A DNA stretch of 64,000 nt from Adhaeribacter aquaticus DSM 16391 (GTDB lineage Bacteria; Bacteroidota; Bacteroidia; Cytophagales; Hymenobacteraceae), in assembly GCF_000473365.1 (NCBI RefSeq), contig NZ_AXBK01000002.1:54499-118498 (forward strand), read 5' to 3'. Shown one piece after another: positions 8,887-17,906 of the stretch. The notes below the pieces were generated by a model. That model ran no database searches. It worked only from the letters and a program-made list of their open reading frames with translations, and was not told where the DNA came from. The position numbers and the translations under genes were made by a program. Each line of letters opens with the position of its first letter. Positions within the stretch are counted from its first letter, which is position 1.

Positions 8887-10242
8887 ATGGAAATGAAATT
8901 ACTCTTTGTGGCTCATGGAATCAATGATGATTTTCTACGGGCTTGTGACCGTTCCCTGGAGACGGTGTTAGATGTCTGCCGTTTTATTACGCCTACGTTT
9001 ATGAGCATTGCCCTGATTATCTCCATCGGGCGCGGTTACCTTTCCGGTCATGGTTTGCAGATTGATTTCTCACCTATTGTAAAAGCCTTAGCCTTATTCC
9101 TGTTGCTTTTCTTTTACCAGGATTTAATGAATATCCTGGGAGCAGGTATCAAAGGCGTTACTGCTTTGTTCGATGGTTCGGAAAATGTGGGCGTAGCCTT
9201 ACAAAAACTGACTACGCCACCGGGTATTGCCGCCGCAGCGCAATCAGATAATATTGCCCCGGCAGATGTGGTAGAACAAGGGGGAACCTGGTACGCCAAA
9301 ATCTATAATAGTATTGCCAATTTTTCAATAATGCATATCATCACCCAGTTCTTTACAAGTACAACGGTAATGTTGGTACGGCAAATAGTACTTTTTATCA
9401 GACAGTTTGTATTAGGATTCCTTTATGTGATTGGCCCAATTACCATTTGCCTTTCAGTTATTCCGGCCTTTTCCGGATTAGCCGGTAAATGGCTCCAGAA
9501 TTTTATTGCCGTGCAGTTTTGGGCATTAACCATGAACCTGCTGGATTTGATCTATACCAATTTTGCCACGCAGGATACCACTGTGGGTGGAGTATTTGGA
9601 GGCCTTACAGATCCCGGGCAGTCGATGGATGATATTAAATTTCTGCTGATGTCCGTCTCCTTCATTATTCTGTACTGTATGGTACCCACGCTAACCAGTT
9701 ATATTATTGGCTCAACAGCGGTGCAGGGCTTTATGAGTGCGGCGGTCGGAATGGCAGCCGGGGCAGCCGGTTCTGCAGTGGGAGTATTGTCACCAGCAGC
9801 CTACGGAGGCGGAGTTTCCGGGGCGTTGGGGCGCGCCCTGGGCTTTGGAAGTCCTGGTGGCGGCGGTAGTGGCAATTCAGGAGGTGGCAGCTATAGTAAT
9901 GCCTTCTCTGGCGGATCTACAGCCCCATCCATGGCCACCGGAGGCGCAGCTACGGCCCCGGTTCGGTATAATGGAAGCATCAATTCGACTGCTTCGACCA
10001 GCGGCAGTTCGTTTTCTTCTGGCGGATCTGCCAGATGGGTAAATAAGTCAGCAAGTAAAAACTCGTCAGTTGTAGAAACTCCTAAAGCTGTCAGTGAAAC
10101 AGGCACAGATAACGCTGCTTCTGCATCGCTGCCTACCTTGGGCGCTTCGGAAAACCTGGGAACGACGGTTCGGCAAAAGAATATACCTCCGAAACCTAAT
10201 ACAGATGATGAAGATGACTTAATGAACATATTCAAGGAATAA
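8887..10242 (+). CDS. traJ: TraJ-like conjugation membrane protein (VirB6/TrbL-like)
   Basis: 451 residues with about six transmembrane segments spread over residues 35-300, then a long Gly/Ser/Ala-rich, low-complexity C-terminal tail. This matches the VirB6/TrbL-type channel component called TraJ in Bacteroidetes elements. The protein would sit in the inner membrane and contribute to the translocation pore. It follows traG with a 1-bp gap and precedes traK by 33 bp. The low-complexity tail (about 310-400) varies widely in this family. Confidence 0.82.
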   Translation: MEMKLLFVAHGINDDFLRACDRSLETVLDVCRFITPTFMSIALIISIGRGYLSGHGLQIDFSPIVKALALFLLLFFYQDLMNILGAGIKGVTALFDGSENVGVALQKLTTPPGIAAAAQSDNIAPADVVEQGGTWYAKIYNSIANFSIMHIITQFFTSTTVMLVRQIVLFIRQFVLGFLYVIGPITICLSVIPAFSGLAGKWLQNFIAVQFWALTMNLLDLIYTNFATQDTTVGGVFGGLTDPGQSMDDIKFLLMSVSFIILYCMVPTLTSYIIGSTAVQGFMSAAVGMAAGAAGSAVGVLSPAAYGGGVSGALGRALGFGSPGGGGSGNSGGGSYSNAFSGGSTAPSMATGGAATAPVRYNGSINSTASTSGSSFSSGGSARWVNKSASKNSSVVETPKAVSETGTDNAASASLPTLGASENLGTTVRQKNIPPKPNTDDEDDLMNIFKE

Positions 10243-10275
10243 AGGCAAATTTTAGAGTAATATAATTTTCATTTT

Positions 10276-11040
10276 ATGAGTACGATTAAAGATTTAAATA
10301 CCTCTTTTAAAACGATGCGCACCATTTCTCTGGCGTGTATCATTGGCTTTGTGGTGTTGGCCATCAGCGCCGGTTTCGGCTTCTATAAAGTAACTCAGGA
10401 TGCTGGTCGGCGGGTGTATGTGGTTTCCAATTCTGGCTCTTCCGCAGCACTGGCGGTGCAGGATGATACCCATACCCCTTTTGAAGCTAGGAATATGGTA
10501 AAGGGATTTATGAAAACGATGTTTGGCCACGACCAATACACTTTTAAACAAAACCTGGATGCGGCTTTACCCTTAATTGAAGGGGCAGGAGGGCGCAGAA
10601 TTTTCGAAAATTTTAACCGGGGGCAGGTGCTGCAGAATTACCAGCGCTATTCCGCCCGGTCAGTACTCGAAGTAGACAGCATTTACCTCGATATGAAAAC
10701 CCGCCCGTATTCTGGACGGGTGTATACCAAGCAGCGCATTTTTATCGGTGACCAGCAACGGCAAAGCCTGCCCATGGCCGCCAAATTTAACCTGGTGGAA
10801 ACAGACCGCTCCGATGAAAACCCCTACGGCCTGCTGATTACGAACTTTGATTACATCGCCTACAATCCGCCGGTAAGCCGCGAAGAAAAAGAGTTTTTAC
10901 AACAACAAGAATTAGAAAGACAACGAAAGCTGCGCGATGCTGCGGCAGGGGCAGGGGTACCATCAGCGCCCGGATATGCAAACCCGTCACCGGTTGACGG
11001 ATCGCCGGCAACGCCAGGGGCAGTTCCTCCCGGTCAATAA
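10276..11040 (+). CDS. traK: TraK conjugation protein (VirB8-like)
   Basis: 254 residues: a short cytoplasmic N-terminus, one transmembrane helix (about 18-40) and a periplasmic NTF2-like domain, with NPYGLLITNFDYI near residue 190. This is the organisation of TraK/VirB8, an assembly factor of the inner-membrane complex. The C-terminal ~45 residues are Pro/Gly/Ala-rich. It sits between the VirB6- and VirB9-like genes in one operon. Confidence 0.88.
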   Translation: MSTIKDLNTSFKTMRTISLACIIGFVVLAISAGFGFYKVTQDAGRRVYVVSNSGSSAALAVQDDTHTPFEARNMVKGFMKTMFGHDQYTFKQNLDAALPLIEGAGGRRIFENFNRGQVLQNYQRYSARSVLEVDSIYLDMKTRPYSGRVYTKQRIFIGDQQRQSLPMAAKFNLVETDRSDENPYGLLITNFDYIAYNPPVSREEKEFLQQQELERQRKLRDAAAGAGVPSAPGYANPSPVDGSPATPGAVPPGQ

Positions 11041-11063
11041 TTTTTTAAATCAAATTGAGTTTT

Positions 11064-11921
11064 ATGAAAAATAGCGTCTATTTATTAGCTGTTATACTAG
11101 CTTTTGCAGTATCAACGGCACAAGCACAGAAAGTAAATCCGCTTTCGGATATTGCAGTTTCCGATTCTTCTACTACCTATATGGTTTTCAACGGGCCGGT
11201 ATCCCTGGTGGATGTAGGTATGGCTAATAATTATCTGGTTAAAATTGAAGCCAATGCCGTTTTTGTCCGGGCAAAGAAAAAAAATACAGCTCCTACACCT
11301 ATCCTGATTCGCTACGGTTCCAAATACTGGATGGGGCGCTTAGTATATACCCCAAGCCCGGTAATGCAATTATATGACTTTAATGAAGGCACTCCTGCCA
11401 TAAATAATGGTACAGGTAGTGCCCTTTCAGGAAGTACAATCGGTAATGAACTAGCCCTAGATAAGTCAATCGAAAAAAGGGAAGTAGTTGAAAGTAAATT
11501 AGCCCAACTCCGGAAAGCTCGGGAAGAAAAACAATCGGTAGCCGTGGTAGAAAATGACCTGGTACTTTCGCTGGCCAACATTCGCAATGACAAAGATTTT
11601 ACCTACCTGCGCTTTAAAGTCATCAATAAAACCAACATCGACTATAACGTTGACTTTACGGATTTCCAACTGGTAGAAAATTCGAAAAAGAAATTTCTGG
11701 GTAAAAAGAAAAACGAAGCCCGGCGGCCACTGGCTCCTTCCGGCGGAGAACTGAATCAGAATATTAACGGACGTTCAACGGGTTATCTGACCTATGCCAT
11801 TCCATTGTATGCAGCCACAGAAAACGGGTACCTGGAAGTAACCTTGCGGGAACAAAACGGTGCGCGGGTATTGGTATTGCCCATTCCTTCTAAAGTTATA
11901 AACCGGGCAGCTTCCATCTAA
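11064..11921 (+). CDS. traN: TraN conjugation protein (VirB9-like)
   Basis: About 285 residues from the ATG at 11064. An upstream TTG at 11055 is in frame but less likely. A signal peptide (MKNSVYLLAVILAF, cleavage near AQAQ) is followed by a beta-rich domain of the TraN/VirB9 type, which forms the outer-membrane core with VirB10. DFTYLRFKVINKTNIDYNVDF (from about residue 170) is typical. The gene lies before the VirB10-like traM, reversed relative to the classical Bacteroides order traM-traN. Confidence 0.85.
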   Translation: MKNSVYLLAVILAFAVSTAQAQKVNPLSDIAVSDSSTTYMVFNGPVSLVDVGMANNYLVKIEANAVFVRAKKKNTAPTPILIRYGSKYWMGRLVYTPSPVMQLYDFNEGTPAINNGTGSALSGSTIGNELALDKSIEKREVVESKLAQLRKAREEKQSVAVVENDLVLSLANIRNDKDFTYLRFKVINKTNIDYNVDFTDFQLVENSKKKFLGKKKNEARRPLAPSGGELNQNINGRSTGYLTYAIPLYAATENGYLEVTLREQNGARVLVLPIPSKVINRAASI

Positions 11922-11936
11922 TTTAAAAAGAGCATT

Positions 11937-13286
11937 ATGGAAAATGTAAATGAAAACCGACTGGAAAATGATTTTATAGATGCGCCGGCAGCTACTTCAA
12001 CCGGCGCGAAGCGTACCCCGGGAGAGGTAGTAAAAGAGCATTGGTTTAAAATCCTGCTGGGATTGGTAATTCTTATTTTTGCCGGTCTTTTTTTCTGGTT
12101 AAAATCAGCGCAGAAAGCCGCCGAACAAAAAACCATGCCGGTGGCAGCCGCTTCAGAAAATATTGAACAGGCCATACCCGAGGCCAAAACCGATATTCTG
12201 GAAAACAAAACCCCCTCGGCTATCCTGGAGGAACAACGCAAAGCAGAACAGGAAGCCCAATATACGCAGCCAGGCCCATCCGAAGAAGAAGTAGTAAATG
12301 CTTTTGTGGTCGATACCGCCGGGCAAGCCGCCCGAAAGCGCTATCAGTTGCAATTGCAAAAAAGACAGGAACAACAAGCCCGTTCGGCCGCGCTAGAGGT
12401 AGATACGATAGAAACGACAGTTCAGGACCAATCTACCGGCCAATACCGCACGAGCCAAATAGTAGTTCCCCGTAATAATAATCGCTCCCGGAACGGGGTC
12501 CGTTCTACTGCCCGCAGCACTTCGGCTTCCGCTTACGATACCGATGGCACTCCCTTTGAAACCAATCAGGAAGTATTGCGGATGCTGGCTTCTTCTTCGC
12601 CGCAAACCCGGCAGGTCTATGAGCAAACCACCGGTAAACGGTACCGGGACCCTGGCCTGGTTAACGCGGCTAAAGAAGCGCAGGCGGCTTTACCTGGTGC
12701 CGATGGATTCAACACTTATAAGGTCGCCAATACCCGGTTTAATTCCGCCAGTACCAATAATCAGGTGGAAGCGCTTACCCCTGATGTGTTTTACAAATGC
12801 GTGATATCCGGGGAACAGAAAGTCCGTACTGGCTCCGTTGTTATTATGCGCCTGTTGGAAGATGCGGTGGTATCAGGGGTAACCTTCCCCAAAAATATGA
12901 CCTTTGCCGGCATTGCTAAAGTAGAATCCAACCGGGTAACGGTGCAAATCGACCGTTTGGGCCCTACGCGGGTAAAGGCTGATATTTTTGATTTTAATTA
13001 CATGCCGGGTATTATGATTGACCCGGAAAAGAAAATAGCCAAAGATGTTGACCGGGGATTATACGATATGCAGCGGCAAACCGGGCAGGAAATCAGTACG
13101 GCCATTGACCGCTCGGCTTCCGGCGCTAACTCGGTGGTAGGAGTGGCTGGTCGGGTTGCCGCCAATGCAGTGTCCCGGCCTAAAACGCGGCAACGGTTAC
13201 GGGATGTGCTGTTACCGGATGGCTACCCGATATTAATTACGTCCGCAGCGGCGGGGCAAATGGCAACCGGTAGCGGAACCAATTAA
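11937..13286 (+). CDS. traM: TraM conjugation protein (VirB10-like)
   Basis: 449 residues. A cytoplasmic N-terminus and one transmembrane helix (about 38-58) lead into a long proline/glutamine/acid-rich linker and then a C-terminal beta-barrel domain from about residue 270, with CVISGEQKVRTGSVVIMRLLED. This is the VirB10/TraM layout, the protein that spans the periplasm and links inner-membrane ATPases to the outer-membrane pore. The start is 15 bp after traN and the gene is intact. Confidence 0.88.
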   Translation: MENVNENRLENDFIDAPAATSTGAKRTPGEVVKEHWFKILLGLVILIFAGLFFWLKSAQKAAEQKTMPVAAASENIEQAIPEAKTDILENKTPSAILEEQRKAEQEAQYTQPGPSEEEVVNAFVVDTAGQAARKRYQLQLQKRQEQQARSAALEVDTIETTVQDQSTGQYRTSQIVVPRNNNRSRNGVRSTARSTSASAYDTDGTPFETNQEVLRMLASSSPQTRQVYEQTTGKRYRDPGLVNAAKEAQAALPGADGFNTYKVANTRFNSASTNNQVEALTPDVFYKCVISGEQKVRTGSVVIMRLLEDAVVSGVTFPKNMTFAGIAKVESNRVTVQIDRLGPTRVKADIFDFNYMPGIMIDPEKKIAKDVDRGLYDMQRQTGQEISTAIDRSASGANSVVGVAGRVAANAVSRPKTRQRLRDVLLPDGYPILITSAAAGQMATGSGTN

Positions 13287-13315
13287 TTGTTTTGTTAAAT
13301 TTTAAAATGTGAGGT

Positions 13316-14200
13316 ATGAAAAAAGTGGTTATTTCCGTACTGGCAGCCGGGCTGCTGGTATTCCGTCCGAATAATACGGACGCCCAGTTTGTCGTAAACG
13401 ACCCTATTCATATGGGGGTACATATCAGTGATTTTGCCAAGCGCCTGGCCCAATGGTCGGAAACCGTACAGAATTATCAGGTAATCAAAGATGCCAAAAC
13501 CATAGCCGGGGTAACGAAAGAAATTACCGGAGAGGTGAAGGATTTGACTTCGGAAGGTTTGGCCTTGCAACGGCAGATTCAGGAAGACTTACGCAAGGTA
13601 AACAGCATTGTAGATTTGCGCATTTCCAACCCGGAGCAATTATTCGCGCGGGCGCTGGCCATGTCAGGAGGCAATTCCGGCACCCATTATATGCCACATT
13701 TTTCCAAGGCGCAACGCCTGCGGGTGGCCTTGCAAAACAATAATCCGGAAGAAGATATCAAAACCATATTTTCAGTTTTTTCCCGTACCTCCGGTGATTC
13801 GGATGGCCACGACCGCATGAGTTCCGCGGAATACGTTGAGCGTAGGGAAGAATCAGCCGTATCGGCTTATGCTTACGAGGAAATGAATCAGAAAAAAAAG
13901 ATTCAGACAGCCCTGAATTACTATAAAATTGCCGATGAAATGACCGAACAAAGCATCGAAATGAATGCTACGCTTAAAAATCCGGGGCGCTATGCCATGA
14001 CCGAAGGGGAGCGCATGGCCATGATTAATTCCTCAAATGAAAATATGGTACGGGCAATGCAGCTGCGTCAGGAAGCGGATAGGCTGATTGCCGAAAGTAC
14101 GCAAAAGGGCCCGGCTCATATTGCCGCTGAAATGGTGTACACGGATCTGATTGCTCAAAAACAATTAATAGAACTCGAACGCAGAAATAAGAATAATTAA
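13316..14200 (+). CDS. Secreted VirB5/DUF4141-like conjugation protein
   Basis: 294 residues with a signal peptide (cleavage near TDAQF) and a mature protein that is almost entirely helical. The start of the mature region (QFVVNDPIHMG, then FAKRLAQWSETVQNYQVIKD) resembles the TraI/DUF4141-VirB5 group, periplasmic proteins that cap or nucleate the pilus. In classical Bacteroides elements this gene lies between traG and traJ; here it follows traM, so the order is rearranged. Family membership is a judgement from N-terminal features and context. Confidence 0.6.
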   Translation: MKKVVISVLAAGLLVFRPNNTDAQFVVNDPIHMGVHISDFAKRLAQWSETVQNYQVIKDAKTIAGVTKEITGEVKDLTSEGLALQRQIQEDLRKVNSIVDLRISNPEQLFARALAMSGGNSGTHYMPHFSKAQRLRVALQNNNPEEDIKTIFSVFSRTSGDSDGHDRMSSAEYVERREESAVSAYAYEEMNQKKKIQTALNYYKIADEMTEQSIEMNATLKNPGRYAMTEGERMAMINSSNENMVRAMQLRQEADRLIAESTQKGPAHIAAEMVYTDLIAQKQLIELERRNKNN

Positions 14201-14201
14201 G

Positions 14202-14741
14202 ATGAAAAAGGCACTGCTAATCTGGATACTTTTATTTGGTTTTGCCCTGCTTACCCCGGTAATGGCCCAACGGCACGTGAAGCATATCTCCGCCTGGGGT
14301 GCTCATTATGGCCGGACGGAAAATGGGGAATTTTACGAAGGTAGTTACCTGAACTACCTAACCGATAAAATCAGTGTGCGGGTTAGCGGCTTGCGGGAAT
14401 TTGGTAATGTAGAGGGAGAAAGAGAATACTCGGCTTTCAGCAGTCGGGTATTCTTATCACCGCAATTTTTCCGGATAGGAGAGTTTGCTTATTTTCATTT
14501 GCTCTTAGGCGGTATGGGTTCTTATGAAAGCACCAAAGGGGTTTCAGTTCCTAGGGAAAGTAATTCAGCAAAGCGCGAGCGCATTATTTATGGCCCTCAG
14601 GCTGGCCTGGAGGTGGACATTTTCCTGCATAACCGGATTTCCCTGGTGGCTTCCGGCACCAAAGGTAAAATGTTCAACCATTCCCACCTGGACGAATGGC
14701 CGGGACATGCGGGATTTGGAATAAGATACCATTTTAGATAA
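14202..14741 (+). CDS. traO: TraO-like outer-membrane conjugation protein
   Basis: 179 residues: a signal peptide (cleavage after VMAQ) followed by alternating beta strands and a terminal aromatic pattern (FGIRYHFR) typical of small outer-membrane barrels. This fits conjugal transfer protein TraO, which occurs at the end of Bacteroidetes tra operons. It begins 1 bp after the preceding gene. No further tra gene (TraP, TraQ, coupling protein or relaxase) follows in the window. Confidence 0.75.
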   Translation: MKKALLIWILLFGFALLTPVMAQRHVKHISAWGAHYGRTENGEFYEGSYLNYLTDKISVRVSGLREFGNVEGEREYSAFSSRVFLSPQFFRIGEFAYFHLLLGGMGSYESTKGVSVPRESNSAKRERIIYGPQAGLEVDIFLHNRISLVASGTKGKMFNHSHLDEWPGHAGFGIRYHFR

Positions 14742-14981
14742 ATGAGAATAATCAACCATACCCGGCGATAGGTAAACAGGAAATTATTTTGGTGCATTTA
14801 AAATCATTATTCTAAATCAGAGGGCTAAGAGGTTAAATAGAGCAGGCAATTAGGTCAACCTAGGACCAAATAAGTATCGTATTATATACATTTTACGTAG
14901 ATTCGGTATTTAATGGAAGGATGATCAGTAATAGGAATTAAATTTATTCTTTCCAGCTGAAGCTTGTAAATATCGAAACCC

Positions 14982-15218
14982 ATGAAATTATCCGATGAGC
15001 CGGTTAAAAAATTTTTAGAATTGCAAAAACAATTACCGGAACTTTTAAAGTCTAATGGTATTAAGCAAGTGTATGTATATAAAGGAATTGGTATGCCAAA
15101 ACCAACCTGGGAGCGAAAAAGAAGAACGCAAACCTTTTCCATTCCAGAAATGCAAGATATTTGTGACCTGATAAATACAGGTAAAACAAAATTAGAATTA
15201 AATGATTCGGGCAGTTAG
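14982..15218 (+). CDS. Small unidentified protein
   Basis: 78 residues, lysine-rich, with no signal peptide or membrane segment and a predicted two-helix N-terminal half. I recognise no family. It begins with ATG at 14982 and lies between traO and another small gene with the same orientation. The 240-bp gap upstream shows nothing distinctive. A plasmid accessory role is possible but unsupported. Confidence 0.4.
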   Translation: MKLSDEPVKKFLELQKQLPELLKSNGIKQVYVYKGIGMPKPTWERKRRTQTFSIPEMQDICDLINTGKTKLELNDSGS

Positions 15219-15240
15219 GTAATTATTTTAGTTAAGAACA

Positions 15241-15594
15241 ATGGATAACAGGTATTTTGACTTCAGCGATCTTCTGGAGCCGGTTGCTGGTCCGCTAACA
15301 GTTATTGTATTGGTTGTATTAGTTGTTTTTGCCATAAAACGGAGAAGAAACTTTAACCGCCGTCTTTATAATGCTATAACGCGGCCAACAATAATTTATC
15401 AGCAAGCACCTGCTCCTCCACCAGCTCCATTATCCAATCCAATGACCGAATCGTCTGTTATTACGAACGAAGAATTTACAAAATTAACTTGGGAGCAAAA
15501 AGAGGAGATGTATAGAAATAGAATTATTCAGTTACGGGATGCCAACCGAAAACTTAGAGCCCTTTTGAAAGAAGCAGGTCTACCTACCGATTAA
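15241..15594 (+). CDS. Small membrane-anchored coiled-coil protein, unidentified
   Basis: 117 residues with one transmembrane helix (about 15-34), a basic stop-transfer segment (KRRRNFNRR), a proline-rich spacer and a C-terminal helical region (about 80-113) with heptad-like spacing. The family is unknown. It is 22 bp downstream of the other small gene and ends just before repeat R1. It may be an accessory inner-membrane component of the transfer region. Confidence 0.5.
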   Translation: MDNRYFDFSDLLEPVAGPLTVIVLVVLVVFAIKRRRNFNRRLYNAITRPTIIYQQAPAPPPAPLSNPMTESSVITNEEFTKLTWEQKEEMYRNRIIQLRDANRKLRALLKEAGLPTD

Positions 15595-15639
15595 TTTACA
15601 ATTGCTAAATTATAAATCTTTTTTTCTCTACTGCCCGAC

Positions 15640-15974
15640 TAGCTGCATAAAGCAACTAGCTTGTGGATCGGCCATTTTTCTGGCGGATTCACAAGCGGGT
15701 AGAATACAATAGCTTGCCGGCACGTTTTGCGGAGGCAGCGCCGGAGCAAATGGTGTGGGCTTGCGGTAGTTTCAGACTCGTTAGCGGCTAAACCGGCAAA
15801 TGGCCGGCGCTTTTTTCGCCGGTGTTTTGCCGGTTGGGTGATTGGCTGGGCAATTTATCGGTTGATTTTGGGAAAGGAGCGCAGCGGATTGACTGGGAGC
15901 AACGGTTAAATTGCCTTTTTGCGGGAAGGATAGAAGGGGAAAGCCCGGAGCACTAGCGAAGACTTGTACCGGAT
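15640..15974. repeat. Structured repeat R1, interrupted by IS110 copy 1
   Basis: This is the first of four diverged copies of a roughly 340-bp non-coding element (R1-R4). It contains a 5' hairpin (CTTGTG 15660-15665 with CACAAG 15690-15695), a long stem (AACCGGCAAA 15791-15800 with TTTGCCGGTT 15826-15835) and a third stem (GGCAATTTA 15849-15857 with TAAATTGCC 15907-15915). The element continues on the far side of the IS, where GGTTCTATGAACC (about 17338-17350) forms a small hairpin. Stem sequences differ between copies but still pair. A 60-codon open frame crossing it has no coding features. Confidence 0.8.
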
Positions 15975-16041
15975 AGGTACTGTGTTAAAAGTCAAGTTTA
16001 TTTACAGATATTTTTAGGAAGCAATCACCTACCTGGTGTTG

Positions 16042-17088
16042 CTATCCTGCGCAGCAAGGGCTTAATGCTCTTGCTGTTTTTTCTTGGGGCAGTGGGGAAT
16101 AAAACTCCTCTTTTTTATACAAACTATACATGAGCAAAAGTAGTTTTCGCTGCACGGCTACTAATGCTACAATGGGCTTTGCCTTGTTTGGTTTCAGGCG
16201 CAGGTAAAATTCCCGCAAGGTTGGGTTCACCCGTATGGCCGTCATCGAAGGCATGTACAAGATGCTACGGATGTGCTTATTGCCCTTCTTACTTATTTTG
16301 GTGCTGCCCCTAAAATTACCCGACTCCTTCAGCACTACATCAAAGCCAGCATAACTGGTGAGCTGTTTAGCTGAATTTATCTCATTAAACCCACAGGTTT
16401 CTCCCACTACCGTGGCTGCTGAAAGGAATGATACGCCCGGAATGCTTTCCAGGTACCGCATCTTCTGAGCCAGCTTTTCATCTGAGGCTACCAGATCCCG
16501 CATTTCCTGCTCCACTTCTTCCAGCTGTTCCTCTAACAGTTTTAAGCGCCTGGCATACCGTTTCACTTCTTTTTTATTGCTATAAGCAGCCGTTTCTACC
16601 GCATGCAGCCGGTTATTTTCTACATTCTTTTCTTTAAGCAAAAAAGAGCGTTCCCGGCTTAAGGCTTTTAGCTGCTGGAAAGCTTTATCCGGAGGAGACC
16701 AATTAGTAAGCTTGCGTTCACAACCCAACATGGCCAGCATCCGGCTGTCCAAGGCATCCGTTTTAGAGCGCTGATCCAGGCTTTGGGCATACCGTTTTAC
16801 CCGGCCCGATTGCATTACGCTGACAGTATACCCAGATTGGTGCAGGTACACAGCCAATGCTTCATGGTAAACTCCGGTTGCTTCCATCACTACCACTAGT
16901 TTCTCCTTCAGGATGTTAAGTTTGTTTAGCCAGCCGGTTATTTTCTGGAATCCGGAAGAATCATTGGCGACATCACCTTTAAAAATAAATTCCTTTTCCA
17001 GGTCTGTTTTTAATGTTCCCAGGCAAATGGCTAAAGTGTCTTTAGCTACATCAATGCCCAGGGCGTGTTTTAATACATCAGCTTCCAT
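16042..17088 (-). CDS. IS110-family transposase (DEDD/serine recombinase), copy 1
   Basis: 348 residues. The N-terminal RuvC-like DEDD domain shows LGIDVAKDT (D14), VVMEATGVYHE and the paired aspartates of KTDALDSRMLA. A coiled-coil linker (about 165-205) leads into the C-terminal transposase_20 domain with SIPGVSFLSAATVVGE and the serine-bearing segment KISKKGNKHIRS. The enzyme performs RNA-guided, site-specific recombination through a circular intermediate. The coding sequence looks fully intact, so the element may be active. Confidence 0.95.
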   Translation of the reverse strand: MEADVLKHALGIDVAKDTLAICLGTLKTDLEKEFIFKGDVANDSSGFQKITGWLNKLNILKEKLVVVMEATGVYHEALAVYLHQSGYTVSVMQSGRVKRYAQSLDQRSKTDALDSRMLAMLGCERKLTNWSPPDKAFQQLKALSRERSFLLKEKNVENNRLHAVETAAYSNKKEVKRYARRLKLLEEQLEEVEQEMRDLVASDEKLAQKMRYLESIPGVSFLSAATVVGETCGFNEINSAKQLTSYAGFDVVLKESGNFRGSTKISKKGNKHIRSILYMPSMTAIRVNPTLREFYLRLKPNKAKPIVALVAVQRKLLLLMYSLYKKEEFYSPLPQEKTARALSPCCAG

Positions 17089-17333
17089 AGGTTAATTAGC
17101 TTTTAAAACCAGAAACTTTCTCCTCAGCCTTTGCTCGCTTTTGATTCGGCCTCGTTAAATGGACCCAGGTACTGTTCAGGCTCTAAAGAAAGTAGATAGC
17201 AGGATGGAATTTCTATCCGACGGCATCATCAACATGTGCCCTGCCTAGTTCACCCTATCCCTGCTATCTGGTTTTTGTTATCAATAATTTATCTATTATT
17301 AACCTACGTACAAATCAAAATGCGAACATACGA
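17089..17333 (-). ncRNA. Candidate bridge RNA in the non-coding end of IS110 copy 1
   Basis: IS110 elements with a long non-coding end upstream of the transposase encode a bridge RNA there. Here AGATAGCAGG (17194-17203) pairs perfectly with CCTGCTATCT (17260-17269). The enclosed loop holds TGCCTAGTTC (17242-17251), identical to the empty target at 53324-53333, and TATCCG (17214-17219), complementary to the left flank CGGATA. Outside it, AGGTACTGT (17167-17175) equals the left IS terminus (15975-15983), and CTCGT (17151-17155) is complementary to ACGAG at the right end. These match target and donor guides. Exact RNA ends are unknown. Confidence 0.7.
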
Positions 17334-17510
17334 GCCTGGTTCTATGAACCCGCCAATATTAAAAAACCAACCAAGTTATATAACTTTTAACCAAAATTAT
17401 ATAACAGCAATTTGCTGAATGATTTATACTTTTGTAAGCAAAATTAAAATGTTACACAACTATCTCGAATAGCTAACGTTTTGATACTTAAATAATTTCT
17501 AATATTCCGG

Positions 17511-17906
17511 ATGAAACCATTGCAGAAATTTGTTCACCTGTGCCTGATAGTAACCATATTATTGGCTACTATGGGTTTCCGTGTGACGGTATCGCATTGT
17601 TTCGGCGAAAAAGGCACATCTATAAGCCTTTTTTCTGACCCATCCTGTTGCTGTAGTAAAGCAGCTAAAGGCTCCAGCAAATCCTGTAATGAAATGTCCT
17701 GCGTGATGCAGCGCGGTATTGCATCCCAAACAAATTTTAATTCTTCTACTCAGCAAGTAGCCAAACTGGTTAAAGAACCAGTGTCGTATCCAAGCTTTAC
17801 GCAAAGTATCCGACCAGCTATCCTGGAGAGAACGCCTCATTTTACCTTGCCACCTCCGGTTTCCGGCAGGTTTATCGGCATTTTACATCAAACTTTTATT
17901 ATTTAG
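17511..17906 (+). CDS. HYC_CC_PP-type small secreted protein of the metal region
   Basis: 131 residues. It has an N-terminal hydrophobic segment (9-27), an early VSHCFGEKG, a cysteine cluster (SDPSCCCSK, residues 42-50), two further cysteines near 59-64 and a PPP motif near residue 115. This matches the HYC_CC_PP family, which is regularly found next to heavy-metal efflux genes in Bacteroidota. The cysteines suggest metal binding in the periplasm; the family has no proven function. It is the first gene inside the metal region, about 180 bp from the IS110 end. Confidence 0.7.
   Translation: MKPLQKFVHLCLIVTILLATMGFRVTVSHCFGEKGTSISLFSDPSCCCSKAAKGSSKSCNEMSCVMQRGIASQTNFNSSTQQVAKLVKEPVSYPSFTQSIRPAILERTPHFTLPPPVSGRFIGILHQTFII

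Larger units (their letters stand above)
15975..17333 (-). mobile_element. IS110-family insertion sequence, copy 1 (complete)
   Basis: The element is about 1,359 bp, with one transposase gene on the minus strand, 245 bp of non-coding DNA upstream of it and 67 bp downstream. The ends were set by comparison with the unoccupied repeat R3 (53321-53333) and are good to about 3 bp. No terminal inverted repeats or target duplications are evident, as usual for IS110. It splits repeat R1 between GGAT and GCCT. Copy 2 at 48685-50043 appears identical by eye and is in the same orientation. Confidence 0.9.

Noticed and set aside
15727..15909. 60-codon open frame within repeat R1
   Set aside because: It lies wholly in the structured repeat, is not kept in frame in R2-R4, and has no protein features.
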